DNA of 9,636 nucleotides from an uncultured Chlorobiota bacterium (GTDB taxonomy: Bacteria; Bacteroidota; Bacteroidia; Bacteroidales; JAADGE01). Under the pieces are notes generated by a model, which had not been told where the DNA came from, did not search any database, and was given only the letters and a program-made list of their open reading frames with translations. A program made the position numbers and the translations under genes. The DNA is taken from assembly GCA_947311125.1 (NCBI GenBank), contig CAMZKI010000286.1:1-9636 (forward strand). Reading direction: 5' to 3'. Below are positions 1 to 6,494 of the stretch, in pieces; within the stretch, counting starts at the first letter, position 1, and every line of letters starts with the position of its first letter.

Positions 1-1
1 T

Positions 2-127
2 CAACTGATAAAAGAAGGTATTTCGTCAGGAAATATTAATACCGTGAGTTTAAATGTTTCGGGTATTTATTTTGTAAAAATTATATCAGATAATAAAATT
101 TATACCGAAAAAATTTTCCTGAACTAA
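2..127 (+). CDS. C-terminal end of a secreted protein with a type IX secretion (Por) sorting domain, 5' truncated
   Basis: An open frame enters from the left edge and ends at the TAA at 125-127, giving 41 residues. They show the end of the type A C-terminal sorting domain of the type IX secretion system: a segment with alternating hydrophobics, then the core G-I-Y-F-V-K-I, a short turn (S-D-N-K), and a closing strand Y-T-E-K-I-F-L-N. In this family the domain is a small beta-sandwich that directs cargo through the outer-membrane translocon and is normally removed when the protein is anchored or released. The cargo domain lies outside the window, so the protein's function cannot be stated. It converges with hisS, and a shared terminator follows 17 bases after the stop. 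The domain call is fairly secure from the pattern, but only about half of a typical 70-80 residue domain is visible. Confidence 0.82.
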   Translation, partial: QLIKEGISSGNINTVSLNVSGIYFVKIISDNKIYTEKIFLN

Positions 128-143
128 TAAGACTAAAACAAAG

Positions 144-185
144 AAAAAGACCGTAAGTTTGTATTTTATTTCTTGCGGTCTTTTT
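144..185. terminator. Bidirectional intrinsic terminator between the convergent T9SS-cargo gene and hisS
   Basis: Arms at 144-157 and 172-185 pair over 14 bp: GACCGTAAG with CTTGCGGTC (one G-U pair), extended by five A-T pairs. The loop is 14 nt. On the plus strand the stem runs into six T's (181-186). On the minus strand it runs into a T-rich stretch opposite 131-148. It starts 17 bases after the plus-strand stop and ends 9 bases before the hisS stop, so it can end transcripts from both sides. Confidence 0.88.
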
Positions 186-194
186 TATGTTAAC

Positions 195-1565
195 TTATTT
201 TTCGGAACTTAAAATTTCAATAAGCTCATTATGAGAAACTGATTTTTGGTCGCCGGTAAGCATATCTTTAAGCGTAAATTTATTGTTTTTAATTTCGGTT
301 TCGCCGGCAAGAGCAACATAAGGAATGTTGTAATTATTTGCGTATTTCATTTGTTTTTTCATTTTAACCGAGTCCGGATATATTTCGGCAGAAATATTTT
401 TTTTTCTTAGTTTTTTTAGAACAGGCAAACAATATTTCTCTTCTTTTTCCCCGAAATTTACGAACATAATTTTTACCTGACTGCTTGTGTTTTCAGGAAA
501 ACGTTTCAAGTTTTCAAGAACATCGAAAATTCTGTCGGCACCGAAAGAGATACCGACACCCGAAACATTTTTAAGACCGAAAATTCCTGTTAAATCATCA
601 TATCTGCCGCCTCCGCAAATGCTTCCTATTTGTATTTCATCGGAAACTACTTCAAAAATTGCTCCTGTATAATAATTAAGCCCTCTTGCCAAGGTAAGGT
701 CAAGTTGTATGCTGTTGTTAAATTTAAAACTGTTTATATATGAAAACAATTTTTCAGTTTCTTTGATTCCTTCAATTCCGTTTTCAGTTTCGCCGAGAAA
801 TTTTTCGATACACTGCATTTGGTCGTCATAAGAACCGCTTATATTGAGAATAGGTTCCAGCAAACTGAGTGCATCATCTGAAAAGCCTGCTTGTCTTAAT
901 TCCTCAAAAACCTTTTCCTGTCCTGTTTTATCTAATTTATCTATTGCAACGGTCATTTCTGTGAGCTTTTCGGGAAATCCTATTCTTTCGGCTATTCCTG
1001 CAAGCAGTTTTCTGTTGTTTATTTTTACTGTAACTTTCAGGTTTAATTTTGTGAAAATTTCATCAATCATTTGGACAATTTCCAGCTCGTTAAGCAGAGA
1101 GTTACTGCCTATAATGTCGGCATCGCATTGGTAAAATTCTCTGTATCTGCCTTTTTGCGGTCTGTCGGCACGCCAAACCGGTTGTATCTGAAATCGTCTG
1201 AACGGAAATGTTATTTCATTTTGATGTTGCACGACATAGCGGGCGAAAGGAACGGTTAAATCGTATCGCAAACCTTTTTCGGCAACAAGGTGTGCGAGTT
1301 TTGCGGTGTTGCGTTCTTTTAGTTCGGTATCGCTTACTTTTTTAAGGAAATTACCTGAATTCAGAATTTTAAATAACAATTTATCTCCTTCTTCTCCGTA
1401 TTTTCCTGTCAGTGTCGAAAGTTTTTCCATAGCCGGAGTTTCTAACTGCCGGAAAGCATATTTTCTGAAAACATTTTTTATCGTATCAAAAATATAGTTT
1501 CTTTTTGCCGTTATTTCGGGAGAGAAGTCTCTTGTTCCTTTGGGTATTGAAGGTAAGTTTGCCAT
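195..1565 (-). CDS. hisS: Histidyl-tRNA synthetase (class II)
   Basis: A cytosolic dimeric enzyme that activates histidine with ATP and attaches it to tRNA-His. All class II landmarks are present in 456 residues: motif 1 around 38-50; the histidine-site segment Y-D-L-T-V-P-F-A-R-Y at 101-110; motif 2 at about 122-153, including the R-P-Q-K-G-R-Y-R loop; the HisRS-specific L-A-R-G-L-N-Y-Y-T-G at 292-301 and G-G-G-R-Y-D-D-L at 318-325; motif 3 G-V-G-I-S-F-G-A-D-R at 336-345; and an anticodon-binding domain from about 365 to the end. It is some 30 residues longer than the E. coli enzyme, mainly from an insertion at about 65-98. The D-L-T-V-P-F-A-R-Y and E-F-Y-Q-C-D signatures resemble eukaryotic HisRS more than the E. 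coli type. The ATG at 1565 gives the canonical short N-terminus ending in K-G-T-R-D-F. The gene is last in the run after infB, separated by 71 bases that hold a hairpin and a probable -7 box. Confidence 0.97.
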   Translation of the reverse strand: MANLPSIPKGTRDFSPEITAKRNYIFDTIKNVFRKYAFRQLETPAMEKLSTLTGKYGEEGDKLLFKILNSGNFLKKVSDTELKERNTAKLAHLVAEKGLRYDLTVPFARYVVQHQNEITFPFRRFQIQPVWRADRPQKGRYREFYQCDADIIGSNSLLNELEIVQMIDEIFTKLNLKVTVKINNRKLLAGIAERIGFPEKLTEMTVAIDKLDKTGQEKVFEELRQAGFSDDALSLLEPILNISGSYDDQMQCIEKFLGETENGIEGIKETEKLFSYINSFKFNNSIQLDLTLARGLNYYTGAIFEVVSDEIQIGSICGGGRYDDLTGIFGLKNVSGVGISFGADRIFDVLENLKRFPENTSSQVKIMFVNFGEKEEKYCLPVLKKLRKKNISAEIYPDSVKMKKQMKYANNYNIPYVALAGETEIKNNKFTLKDMLTGDQKSVSHNELIEILSSEK

Positions 1566-1589
1566 ACTTTAAAATTATTCATTAAAGAA

Positions 1590-1615
1590 AATGCTCTGCA
1601 AATATACAGAGCATT
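1590..1615 (-). terminator. Terminator-like hairpin after infB
   Basis: This is a perfect 9-bp inverted repeat, AATGCTCTG (1590-1598) and CAGAGCATT (1607-1615), with an 8-nt loop. Read on the minus strand it lies 21 bases after the infB stop and is followed by TTTCTTT, a moderate U-tract interrupted by a C. It could end or attenuate the rimP-nusA-infB transcript before hisS. The broken U-tract suggests partial rather than complete termination. Confidence 0.55.
1599..1606 (-). promoter_or_regulatory. Candidate hisS promoter (-7 box TATATTTG) inside the hairpin loop
   Basis: The minus strand reads TATATTTG here, an exact match to the Bacteroidota -7 element TAnnTTTG. At 19-nt spacing upstream the sequence is TTTTC, only a weak -33 element. 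A start about 6 nt downstream would leave a leader of roughly 27 nt before the hisS ATG. The box fills the hairpin loop exactly. The match is seen directly; promoter activity is inferred. Confidence 0.5.
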
Positions 1616-1636
1616 GTAGTGAACAGAAAATCTTTA

Positions 1637-4522
1637 TTAAAGTTTCCTTGCTGTTTCGGTTGTTTTGTATGCTTCAATAATATCTCCAACTTTTATATCG
1701 TTAAAATTTTTGATATTTAAACCGCATTCCATTCCTGCCGACACTTCTTTAACGTCATCTTTGTATCTTTTCAGGGAGCCGAGCTCTCCGTCATATTTTA
1801 CAATGCCTTCGCGTATGAGTCTTATTTTGTCGTCTCTTGAAATTTTTCCGTCAAGGACAAAGCACCCTGCAACTTTTCCGACTTTTGTAATTTTAAATAC
1901 TTCTCTTATTTCAACTGTTGCGGTAATTTCTTCTTTAATTTCAGGAGAAAGCATACCTTCCATAGCTGCTTTAAGTTCTTCAATAGCTTGATATATAATT
2001 GAGTACAAGCGAATATCAATTTCTTCTTTTTCTGCTAACTTTTTAGCTGCCAGAGCCGGACGAACCTGAAAACCTATAATGATTGCATCTGATGCTGATG
2101 CTAACATAACATCTGCTTCTGATATTTGGCCTACGCCTTTATGTATTACATTAACCTGGATTTCCTCATTGCTTAATTTTGTAAGCGAGTCGGCAACTGC
2201 TTCAACAGAACCTATAACGTCTCCTTTTATAATTATGTTAAGTTGTTTGAAATTACCGAGTTGCAGACGTCGTCCTATTTCGTCAAGTGTAATGTGTTTA
2301 TGTGTTCTGAGGGTTTGCTCTCTTAAAATGCGTTTATTTTTATCGGCAATTTCGCGTGCTTCTTTTTCGTTTTTCATAACGTAGAAGGCTTCTCCGGCTT
2401 GAGGGGCTCCGTCTAATCCGAGAATTTGAACAGGTGTTGACGGTCCGGCTTCTTTTATTCTGTTGTTTCTTTCGTCAAACATAGCTTTTACCTTACCCGA
2501 ATGAGCTCCTGCAAGTAAAATATCGCCTACCCGTAAAGTGCCTGTTGCTACTAATATTGTAGAAAGGTAACCTCGTCCTTTGTCGAGTTCCGCTTCAATT
2601 ACGGTGCCTTTGGCAGGTCTGTTCGGGTTTGCTTTCAGCTCGAGAAATTCGGCAGCTAAAATTACTTCATCCAACAAAGCGTCAACATTTATTCCTTTTT
2701 TAGCAGAAATATCAACTGATTGATATTCCCCTCCCCATTCTTCAACCAGCATACTGCGGTCTGCCAGTTCTTTTTTAATTCTTTCGGGGTCGGCTCCGGG
2801 TTTATCAATTTTATTAATTGCAAAAATTATCGGAACATCGGCTGCTTTTGCATGACTTATTGCTTCTTCGGTTTGAGGCATTATATTGTCGTCGGCGGCA
2901 ACTACAATAACGGCGATATCCGTAACTTCGGCACCTCTTGCTCTCATAGCTGTAAATGCTTCGTGTCCCGGAGTATCTAAAAATGTAACTTTTTTTCCGT
3001 TTTTCAGCTGGACGCTGTATGCTCCTATATGTTGGGTTATACCTCCGGCTTCACCTGCAATTACGTTGGAACCTCTGATATAATCGAGTAAAGAGGTTTT
3101 TCCGTGGTCAACGTGCCCCATTACGGTAACGATAGGCGGTCTCGGGACAAGATCTTCTTCTTTATCCTCATATTCATCAATAACACCGGTGTCTGCGGCA
3201 GAGATAAACTGAACTTCAAAACCGTATTCTTCGGCAATAATGGCTATTAGTTCTGCATCTAACCTAGAGTTTATTGTTACCATTTTTCCCAGCTCAAAAC
3301 TTGTTTTAATTATATCGTTTACATTGATATCCATTAACTTTGCAAGCTCATTTGCCGAGATAAATTCGGTTACTTTAAGAATTGATTTTTCTTTTTCCTG
3401 CAGTTTAAGTTTTTCCTGAATTTCCTGCTGTTTTTCTTTTCGTTTTTCTTTTCTGTGAGAAACTGCAGTTTTTTTGGTTTTATTTGTAAGTTTTGCAAGG
3501 GTTTCTCTTACTTGTTTCTGAACGTCTTCTTCTTTTATTACCGGACGTTTTTTTATTTTCGGTGCTTTATTGTTTTTTTTCTTCGGCTCGGTTGTTACTG
3601 TTGTGTCAGCAGCTACAGGGCGGCGTACTCTTTTTCTTTTTCGTCGTTTTTTTGTTTCGTTTTTATTTGCAGGTTTTGTTTTTGCAGGCTTAGGTTCTTC
3701 TTTAATTTCAATTTTACCGACGACTTTTGGTTTTTTGAGTTCTTCGACTTCGGTTTTTATAAAGTTTGATTCTTCTTCTTTAATTTTACTTTCAATTTTT
3801 TCTTGTTCTTGCTTTTCTTTCTTTTCTTTTTCTTCTGTCTTTTTCTTTTCCTCTTCTTCTTTTCTTTTTTCTTTAGCTTTTAAAAGAGCTTCTTCGGATG
3901 CTTTTTTAAGTTTTTTCTTCTCTTCTTCTTTCTCTTTTTTTGTTTTAGGTTCCGGTTTTGTTTTTGTATTAATTGTTTTCAGGTCTATCTTTCCTACAAT
4001 TTTAGGACCTTCGCTTTTTGCAGTTTCTTCTTTATTGTTTTTAACTTCGTCTGTTGTAATTTCTTCTTTCTTCGGTTCCTTTTTTTCGGGAACGGTGGTT
4101 TCTTGCTCCTGCTTACTTGTATTTTTCTCTTCCGGCTTTTCTTCTTTCTTCTCCTGTTCTTTTTTCTTCGGCTTTTGCTTTTCTTCTTTCTTTAAAACAG
4201 CAGGTTCGCTTTTTTCGGTTGTTTTTTGTTCGGGGGCAACTTCTGTTGATTTGTTTTCTTCTTGCAAATCAGTATTCAAATCAGCTTCTTCTTTTTCCTT
4301 TTCTCGTTTTTTAAGGATTATTTTTTTAGATTCTTCTTTTACTTTTTTGTCAGTGCTGAATTTTTCTAAAAGCAGTTCATATCCTTCAGGAGGAACTTTT
4401 GCGTTAGGTCTTGTTTCTGTTTGAATACCGTTTTTTTGCAGGTGTTCAATCAGGTGTTCAATACCTACGTTTAGTTCTCGTGCAATTTGTGCGAGTCTTT
4501 TGCTTTTTTTTACTTCGGTCAT
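1637..4522 (-). CDS. infB: Translation initiation factor IF-2
   Basis: A GTPase that brings fMet-tRNA to the 30S subunit and promotes subunit joining. At 961 residues it is long, as is common in this phylum. Order of domains: an IF2_N module at about 5-55; a roughly 310-residue Lys/Glu-rich linker (about 58-380) holding two copies of a P-K-[IV]-V-G-K-I motif (172-185 and 264-277) and a basic patch K-K-R-R-K-R-K-R-V-R-R (291-301); a second IF2_N-like module at about 382-440; then the G domain. G1 is G-H-V-D-H-G-K-T at 469-476, the switch segment G-G-I-T-Q-H-I-G at 493-500, G3 D-T-P-G-H-E at 516-521, G4 N-K-I-D at 570-573 and G5 S-A-K at 606-608. Domain II, domain III (about 760-845) and the C-terminal tRNA-binding barrel complete it. 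The GTPase residues are intact. The ATG at 4522 places the first IF2_N module at the N-terminus, as expected. It lies 99 bases downstream of nusA with no clear terminator between, so co-transcription is likely. Confidence 0.97.
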   Translation of the reverse strand: MTEVKKSKRLAQIARELNVGIEHLIEHLQKNGIQTETRPNAKVPPEGYELLLEKFSTDKKVKEESKKIILKKREKEKEEADLNTDLQEENKSTEVAPEQKTTEKSEPAVLKKEEKQKPKKKEQEKKEEKPEEKNTSKQEQETTVPEKKEPKKEEITTDEVKNNKEETAKSEGPKIVGKIDLKTINTKTKPEPKTKKEKEEEKKKLKKASEEALLKAKEKRKEEEEKKKTEEKEKKEKQEQEKIESKIKEEESNFIKTEVEELKKPKVVGKIEIKEEPKPAKTKPANKNETKKRRKRKRVRRPVAADTTVTTEPKKKNNKAPKIKKRPVIKEEDVQKQVRETLAKLTNKTKKTAVSHRKEKRKEKQQEIQEKLKLQEKEKSILKVTEFISANELAKLMDINVNDIIKTSFELGKMVTINSRLDAELIAIIAEEYGFEVQFISAADTGVIDEYEDKEEDLVPRPPIVTVMGHVDHGKTSLLDYIRGSNVIAGEAGGITQHIGAYSVQLKNGKKVTFLDTPGHEAFTAMRARGAEVTDIAVIVVAADDNIMPQTEEAISHAKAADVPIIFAINKIDKPGADPERIKKELADRSMLVEEWGGEYQSVDISAKKGINVDALLDEVILAAEFLELKANPNRPAKGTVIEAELDKGRGYLSTILVATGTLRVGDILLAGAHSGKVKAMFDERNNRIKEAGPSTPVQILGLDGAPQAGEAFYVMKNEKEAREIADKNKRILREQTLRTHKHITLDEIGRRLQLGNFKQLNIIIKGDVIGSVEAVADSLTKLSNEEIQVNVIHKGVGQISEADVMLASASDAIIIGFQVRPALAAKKLAEKEEIDIRLYSIIYQAIEELKAAMEGMLSPEIKEEITATVEIREVFKITKVGKVAGCFVLDGKISRDDKIRLIREGIVKYDGELGSLKRYKDDVKEVSAGMECGLNIKNFNDIKVGDIIEAYKTTETARKL
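3812..3874. repeat. Polypyrimidine/polypurine tract within the IF-2 linker coding region
   Basis: On the plus strand these 63 bases are all C or T except for one G at 3837. The longest pure run is 37 nt (3838-3874), and a second pure run of 31 nt lies at 3911-3941. The bias follows from GAA/AAA/AAG (Glu/Lys) codons of the infB linker on the minus strand. It extends less strictly over about 3700-4350. Confidence 0.8.
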
Positions 4523-4621
4523 ACTAAATTTACAAATATTTTAATCAAATTTTATTGTCTTTCTTAAACAGGTAAAGCACTGCAGGTGCAATATTAATAT
4601 ATTTTTTTCTGTATAAAAACT

Positions 4622-5875
4622 TTATTCTTTATTGTCTTCAAATTCACTTTCAAGAATTTTGATTACATAATCTACTGTTTCTTCCTCCAGGTCTGTTCTT
4701 TTTATAAGTTCATCGCGAGGGATATTCAGAACACTTTTAGCTGTATCGCAACCTATATTTTTAAATGTTTCTAATACCCATTCGTCAATTTCGTCATTAA
4801 ACTCCATAATATCTACATCGTCTTCAAGTTCAGTTTCGTCAATATCTCTGAAAACGTCAATTTCGTATCCTACTAATTTTCCTGCGAGTTTTATGTTCAG
4901 TCCTCCTTTTCCTATTGCTTTTGATACTTCTTCAGGGTCAAGGAATACTTCGGCTCTTTTTTCGTCTTCAATTATTTTTATGTTTTTTATTTTTGCCGGG
5001 CTTAAGGCTCTTTGGATATACAGCTTCAGATTATCTGTGTAATTTATAACATCAATATTTTCATTTCTGAGTTCTCTTACTATTCCGTGTATTCTGGCTC
5101 CTTTCATTCCTACGCAGGCACCTACGGGGTCTATTCTTTCGTCGTAAGATTCTACGGCAACTTTTGCTCTTTCGCCTGCTACTCTTACGATTTTTTTAAT
5201 TGTAATGAGTCCGTCATAAATTTCCGGAACTTCAAGTTCAAACAGACGTTCCAGGAATTTCGGAGATGTTCTGGAGATTATAATAAGAGGTGTGTTGTTT
5301 TTCATTTCAACGCGTTCGATAACAGCTCTTAATGTATCTCCTTTTCGGAAAAAGTCAGATGGTATTTGTTCACTTCTCGGCAAAATCATTTCGTTTTCTT
5401 CGTCATCAAGTATCAACATTTCTTTTTTCCAGACTTGATAAACTTCTCCTGTAACTATATCGCCTACTCTGTCTTTGTATTTTTCGAAAACGTTTTCTCT
5501 TTCTAACTGTAAAATTTTGGATGATAAATTTTGGCGTAAAGATAATATGCTGCGTCTTCCGAAATCTTCGAGTTTTACTTCATCGGAAAATTCTTCGCCT
5601 ACTTCATAATCCGGGTCTATTTTATGAACCTCGCTTATTGCGACTTGTAAATTGGGGTCTTCAACTTCTCCGTCGGGAACAACTATTCTGTTTCGCCATA
5701 TTTCAAAGTCGCCTTTGTCAATATTAATAATGAAATCAAAATTTTCGGAAGTGCCGAATTGTTTTTCAAACATACTGCGAAAAACTTCTTCGAGAACTCC
5801 CATCATCGTAACTCTGTCGATGTCTTTATTTTCTTTGAAATTTGCAAAGGTGTCTATTAAATTCAAATTGTCCAT
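4622..5875 (-). CDS. nusA: Transcription termination/antitermination factor NusA
   Basis: This protein binds RNA polymerase and nascent RNA and modulates pausing, intrinsic termination and antitermination. Its 417 residues contain the N-terminal polymerase-binding domain (about 1-125), an S1 domain (about 135-203), KH1 with G-A-C-V-G-M-K-G-A-R-I at 252-262, and KH2 with A-I-G-K-G-G-L-N-I-K-L-A at 320-331. Both KH GxxG loops are intact. An acidic stretch (about 343-365) leads to one helix-hairpin-helix-like segment (about 370-412). It is about 80 residues shorter than E. coli NusA, which has two acidic-repeat domains at the C-terminus; the short form is usual outside the gamma-proteobacteria. 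The ATG at 5875 lies 11 bases after rimP with no purine-rich ribosome site, so translation may be coupled. The adjacent RimP and IF-2 genes confirm the identity. Confidence 0.97.
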   Translation of the reverse strand: MDNLNLIDTFANFKENKDIDRVTMMGVLEEVFRSMFEKQFGTSENFDFIINIDKGDFEIWRNRIVVPDGEVEDPNLQVAISEVHKIDPDYEVGEEFSDEVKLEDFGRRSILSLRQNLSSKILQLERENVFEKYKDRVGDIVTGEVYQVWKKEMLILDDEENEMILPRSEQIPSDFFRKGDTLRAVIERVEMKNNTPLIIISRTSPKFLERLFELEVPEIYDGLITIKKIVRVAGERAKVAVESYDERIDPVGACVGMKGARIHGIVRELRNENIDVINYTDNLKLYIQRALSPAKIKNIKIIEDEKRAEVFLDPEEVSKAIGKGGLNIKLAGKLVGYEIDVFRDIDETELEDDVDIMEFNDEIDEWVLETFKNIGCDTAKSVLNIPRDELIKRTDLEEETVDYVIKILESEFEDNKE

Positions 5876-5886
5876 TGTGCTGTTTG

Positions 5887-6372
5887 TTAAAATGTTATAA
5901 CAACTTTTGTTTCTTTTATTTTTTTGAAGTCTAAGTTGATATTTTCTGTTTTTTCTTCTTTTTTAGGTTTGTTTTTTTTAGTTTTTTTTATTTCCGGCTG
6001 TATCTCTATTTCATTTTCCGTTACAGAAATTAATTTGCCTTTTATTTTATTTCCGTCTTGCGTCAGAATTTTAACTTGATTACCGATGTTTTTTTGATAC
6101 TGTTTAATGATTTTAAGCGGGTTATCCAGTCCTGCCGATGAAACTACAAGTTCAAAATCCTCTTTTTCTCTGTCAAGGTTTTCTTCTATTTTTTTGCTTA
6201 AAACAATACAGTCTTTTATCTTAATACCCTCAAAACTGTCAATTAAAACCGTAATCCTGTTATCTGTTGAAATTTTTATATCTGTTAAGAATATATCCGA
6301 ATTTTCAAAATCTTCTTTTTCGAGAGTTAAAATATCTTCAGTTATTTTCTTTATGCTTTCTTTTAAATACAT
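5887..6372 (-). CDS. rimP: Ribosome maturation factor RimP
   Basis: A cytosolic factor needed for maturation of the 30S ribosomal subunit. The 161 residues show the N-terminal alpha/beta domain (about 1-85) ending in the family signature V-S-S-A-G-L-D-N-P-L-K at 77-87, where many relatives have S-S-P-G. A C-terminal Sm-like barrel follows (about 90-161), with the strand pattern G-N-Q-V-K-I-L-T and K-G-K-L-I-S-V-T-E-N-E-I. A lysine-rich insertion (about 129-143) splits the barrel before the last strand K-V-V-I-T-F. Its place directly before nusA is the classic position of this gene. The ATG at 6372 is preceded by a short leader that carries a GC-rich hairpin and by a consensus promoter, so rimP is probably the first gene of the rimP-nusA-infB transcript. 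Confidence 0.94.
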   Translation of the reverse strand: MYLKESIKKITEDILTLEKEDFENSDIFLTDIKISTDNRITVLIDSFEGIKIKDCIVLSKKIEENLDREKEDFELVVSSAGLDNPLKIIKQYQKNIGNQVKILTQDGNKIKGKLISVTENEIEIQPEIKKTKKNKPKKEEKTENINLDFKKIKETKVVITF

Positions 6373-6382
6373 TAAATTTTAT

Positions 6383-6430
6383 TCAATAAAACAGGGGACT
6401 GACAGTCCCCTCAATTTCTTCATACCTCAT
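6383..6430 (-). other. Possible 15-codon leader reading frame upstream of rimP
   Basis: On the minus strand an ATG at 6430 opens a frame encoding M-R-Y-E-E-I-E-G-T-V-S-P-L-F-Y and ends with TGA at 6383-6385, 10 bases before the rimP ATG. The hairpin at 6393-6411 lies wholly inside it (codons 7-13). The ATG lies only a few bases after the expected transcription start, so translation would be nearly leaderless. A frame this short is common by chance and the peptide resembles nothing I recognise. It is listed because its overlap with the hairpin would allow translation-dependent attenuation. Confidence 0.2.
6393..6411 (-). promoter_or_regulatory. GC-rich hairpin in the rimP leader; candidate attenuator or terminator
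   Basis: This is a perfect 8-bp inverted repeat, AGGGGACT and AGTCCCCT, around a 3-nt loop, with six G-C pairs in very AT-rich DNA. On the minus strand it is followed by GTTTTATT. It lies downstream of the rimP promoter and 20 bases before the rimP ATG. It could therefore terminate read-through from the symporter/glycosyltransferase genes, attenuate the rimP-nusA-infB transcript, or both. The fold is secure; the role is inferred. Confidence 0.6.
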
Positions 6431-6439
6431 TTTCGGGTG

Positions 6440-6470
6440 CAAAGTTAATTAATAAGTTTTAAAAATCAAA
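6440..6470 (-). promoter_or_regulatory. Consensus Bacteroidota promoter for rimP-nusA-infB
   Basis: The minus strand reads TTTG (6470-6467), a 19-nt spacer, then TAACTTTG (6447-6440). This matches the phylum's TTG-N19-TAnnTTTG housekeeping promoter exactly in both boxes and spacing. The expected start is near 6432-6435, giving a leader of about 60 nt before rimP. The -33 box lies only about 25 bases after the glycosyltransferase stop, and no terminator stands between them. Confidence 0.75.
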
Positions 6471-6494
6471 GGATAATACGAACTTATATTAATT

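Noticed and set aside
3570..4424. Long plus-strand open frame of 284 codons rich in Phe and Ser
   Set aside because: It is the antisense shadow of the Lys/Glu-rich IF-2 linker: GAA/AAA codons read backwards give TTC/TTT, with almost no stops. Its composition is low-complexity and no domain is visible.
4533..4540. AATATTTG on the minus strand upstream of infB as a possible -7 box
   Set aside because: It has one mismatch in the TA pair and no TTG at the required spacing; infB is more simply read from the rimP promoter.
4575..4590. Near-palindrome GCACTGCAGGTGC in the nusA-infB gap
   Set aside because: It folds into only a 4-bp stem with a 5-nt loop and no U-tract follows, too weak for a terminator.
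5887..6372. RimP signature S-S-A-G instead of S-S-P-G as a possible defect
   Set aside because: The rest of the signature and both domains are intact and the gene sits in its canonical position, so this looks like normal family variation.
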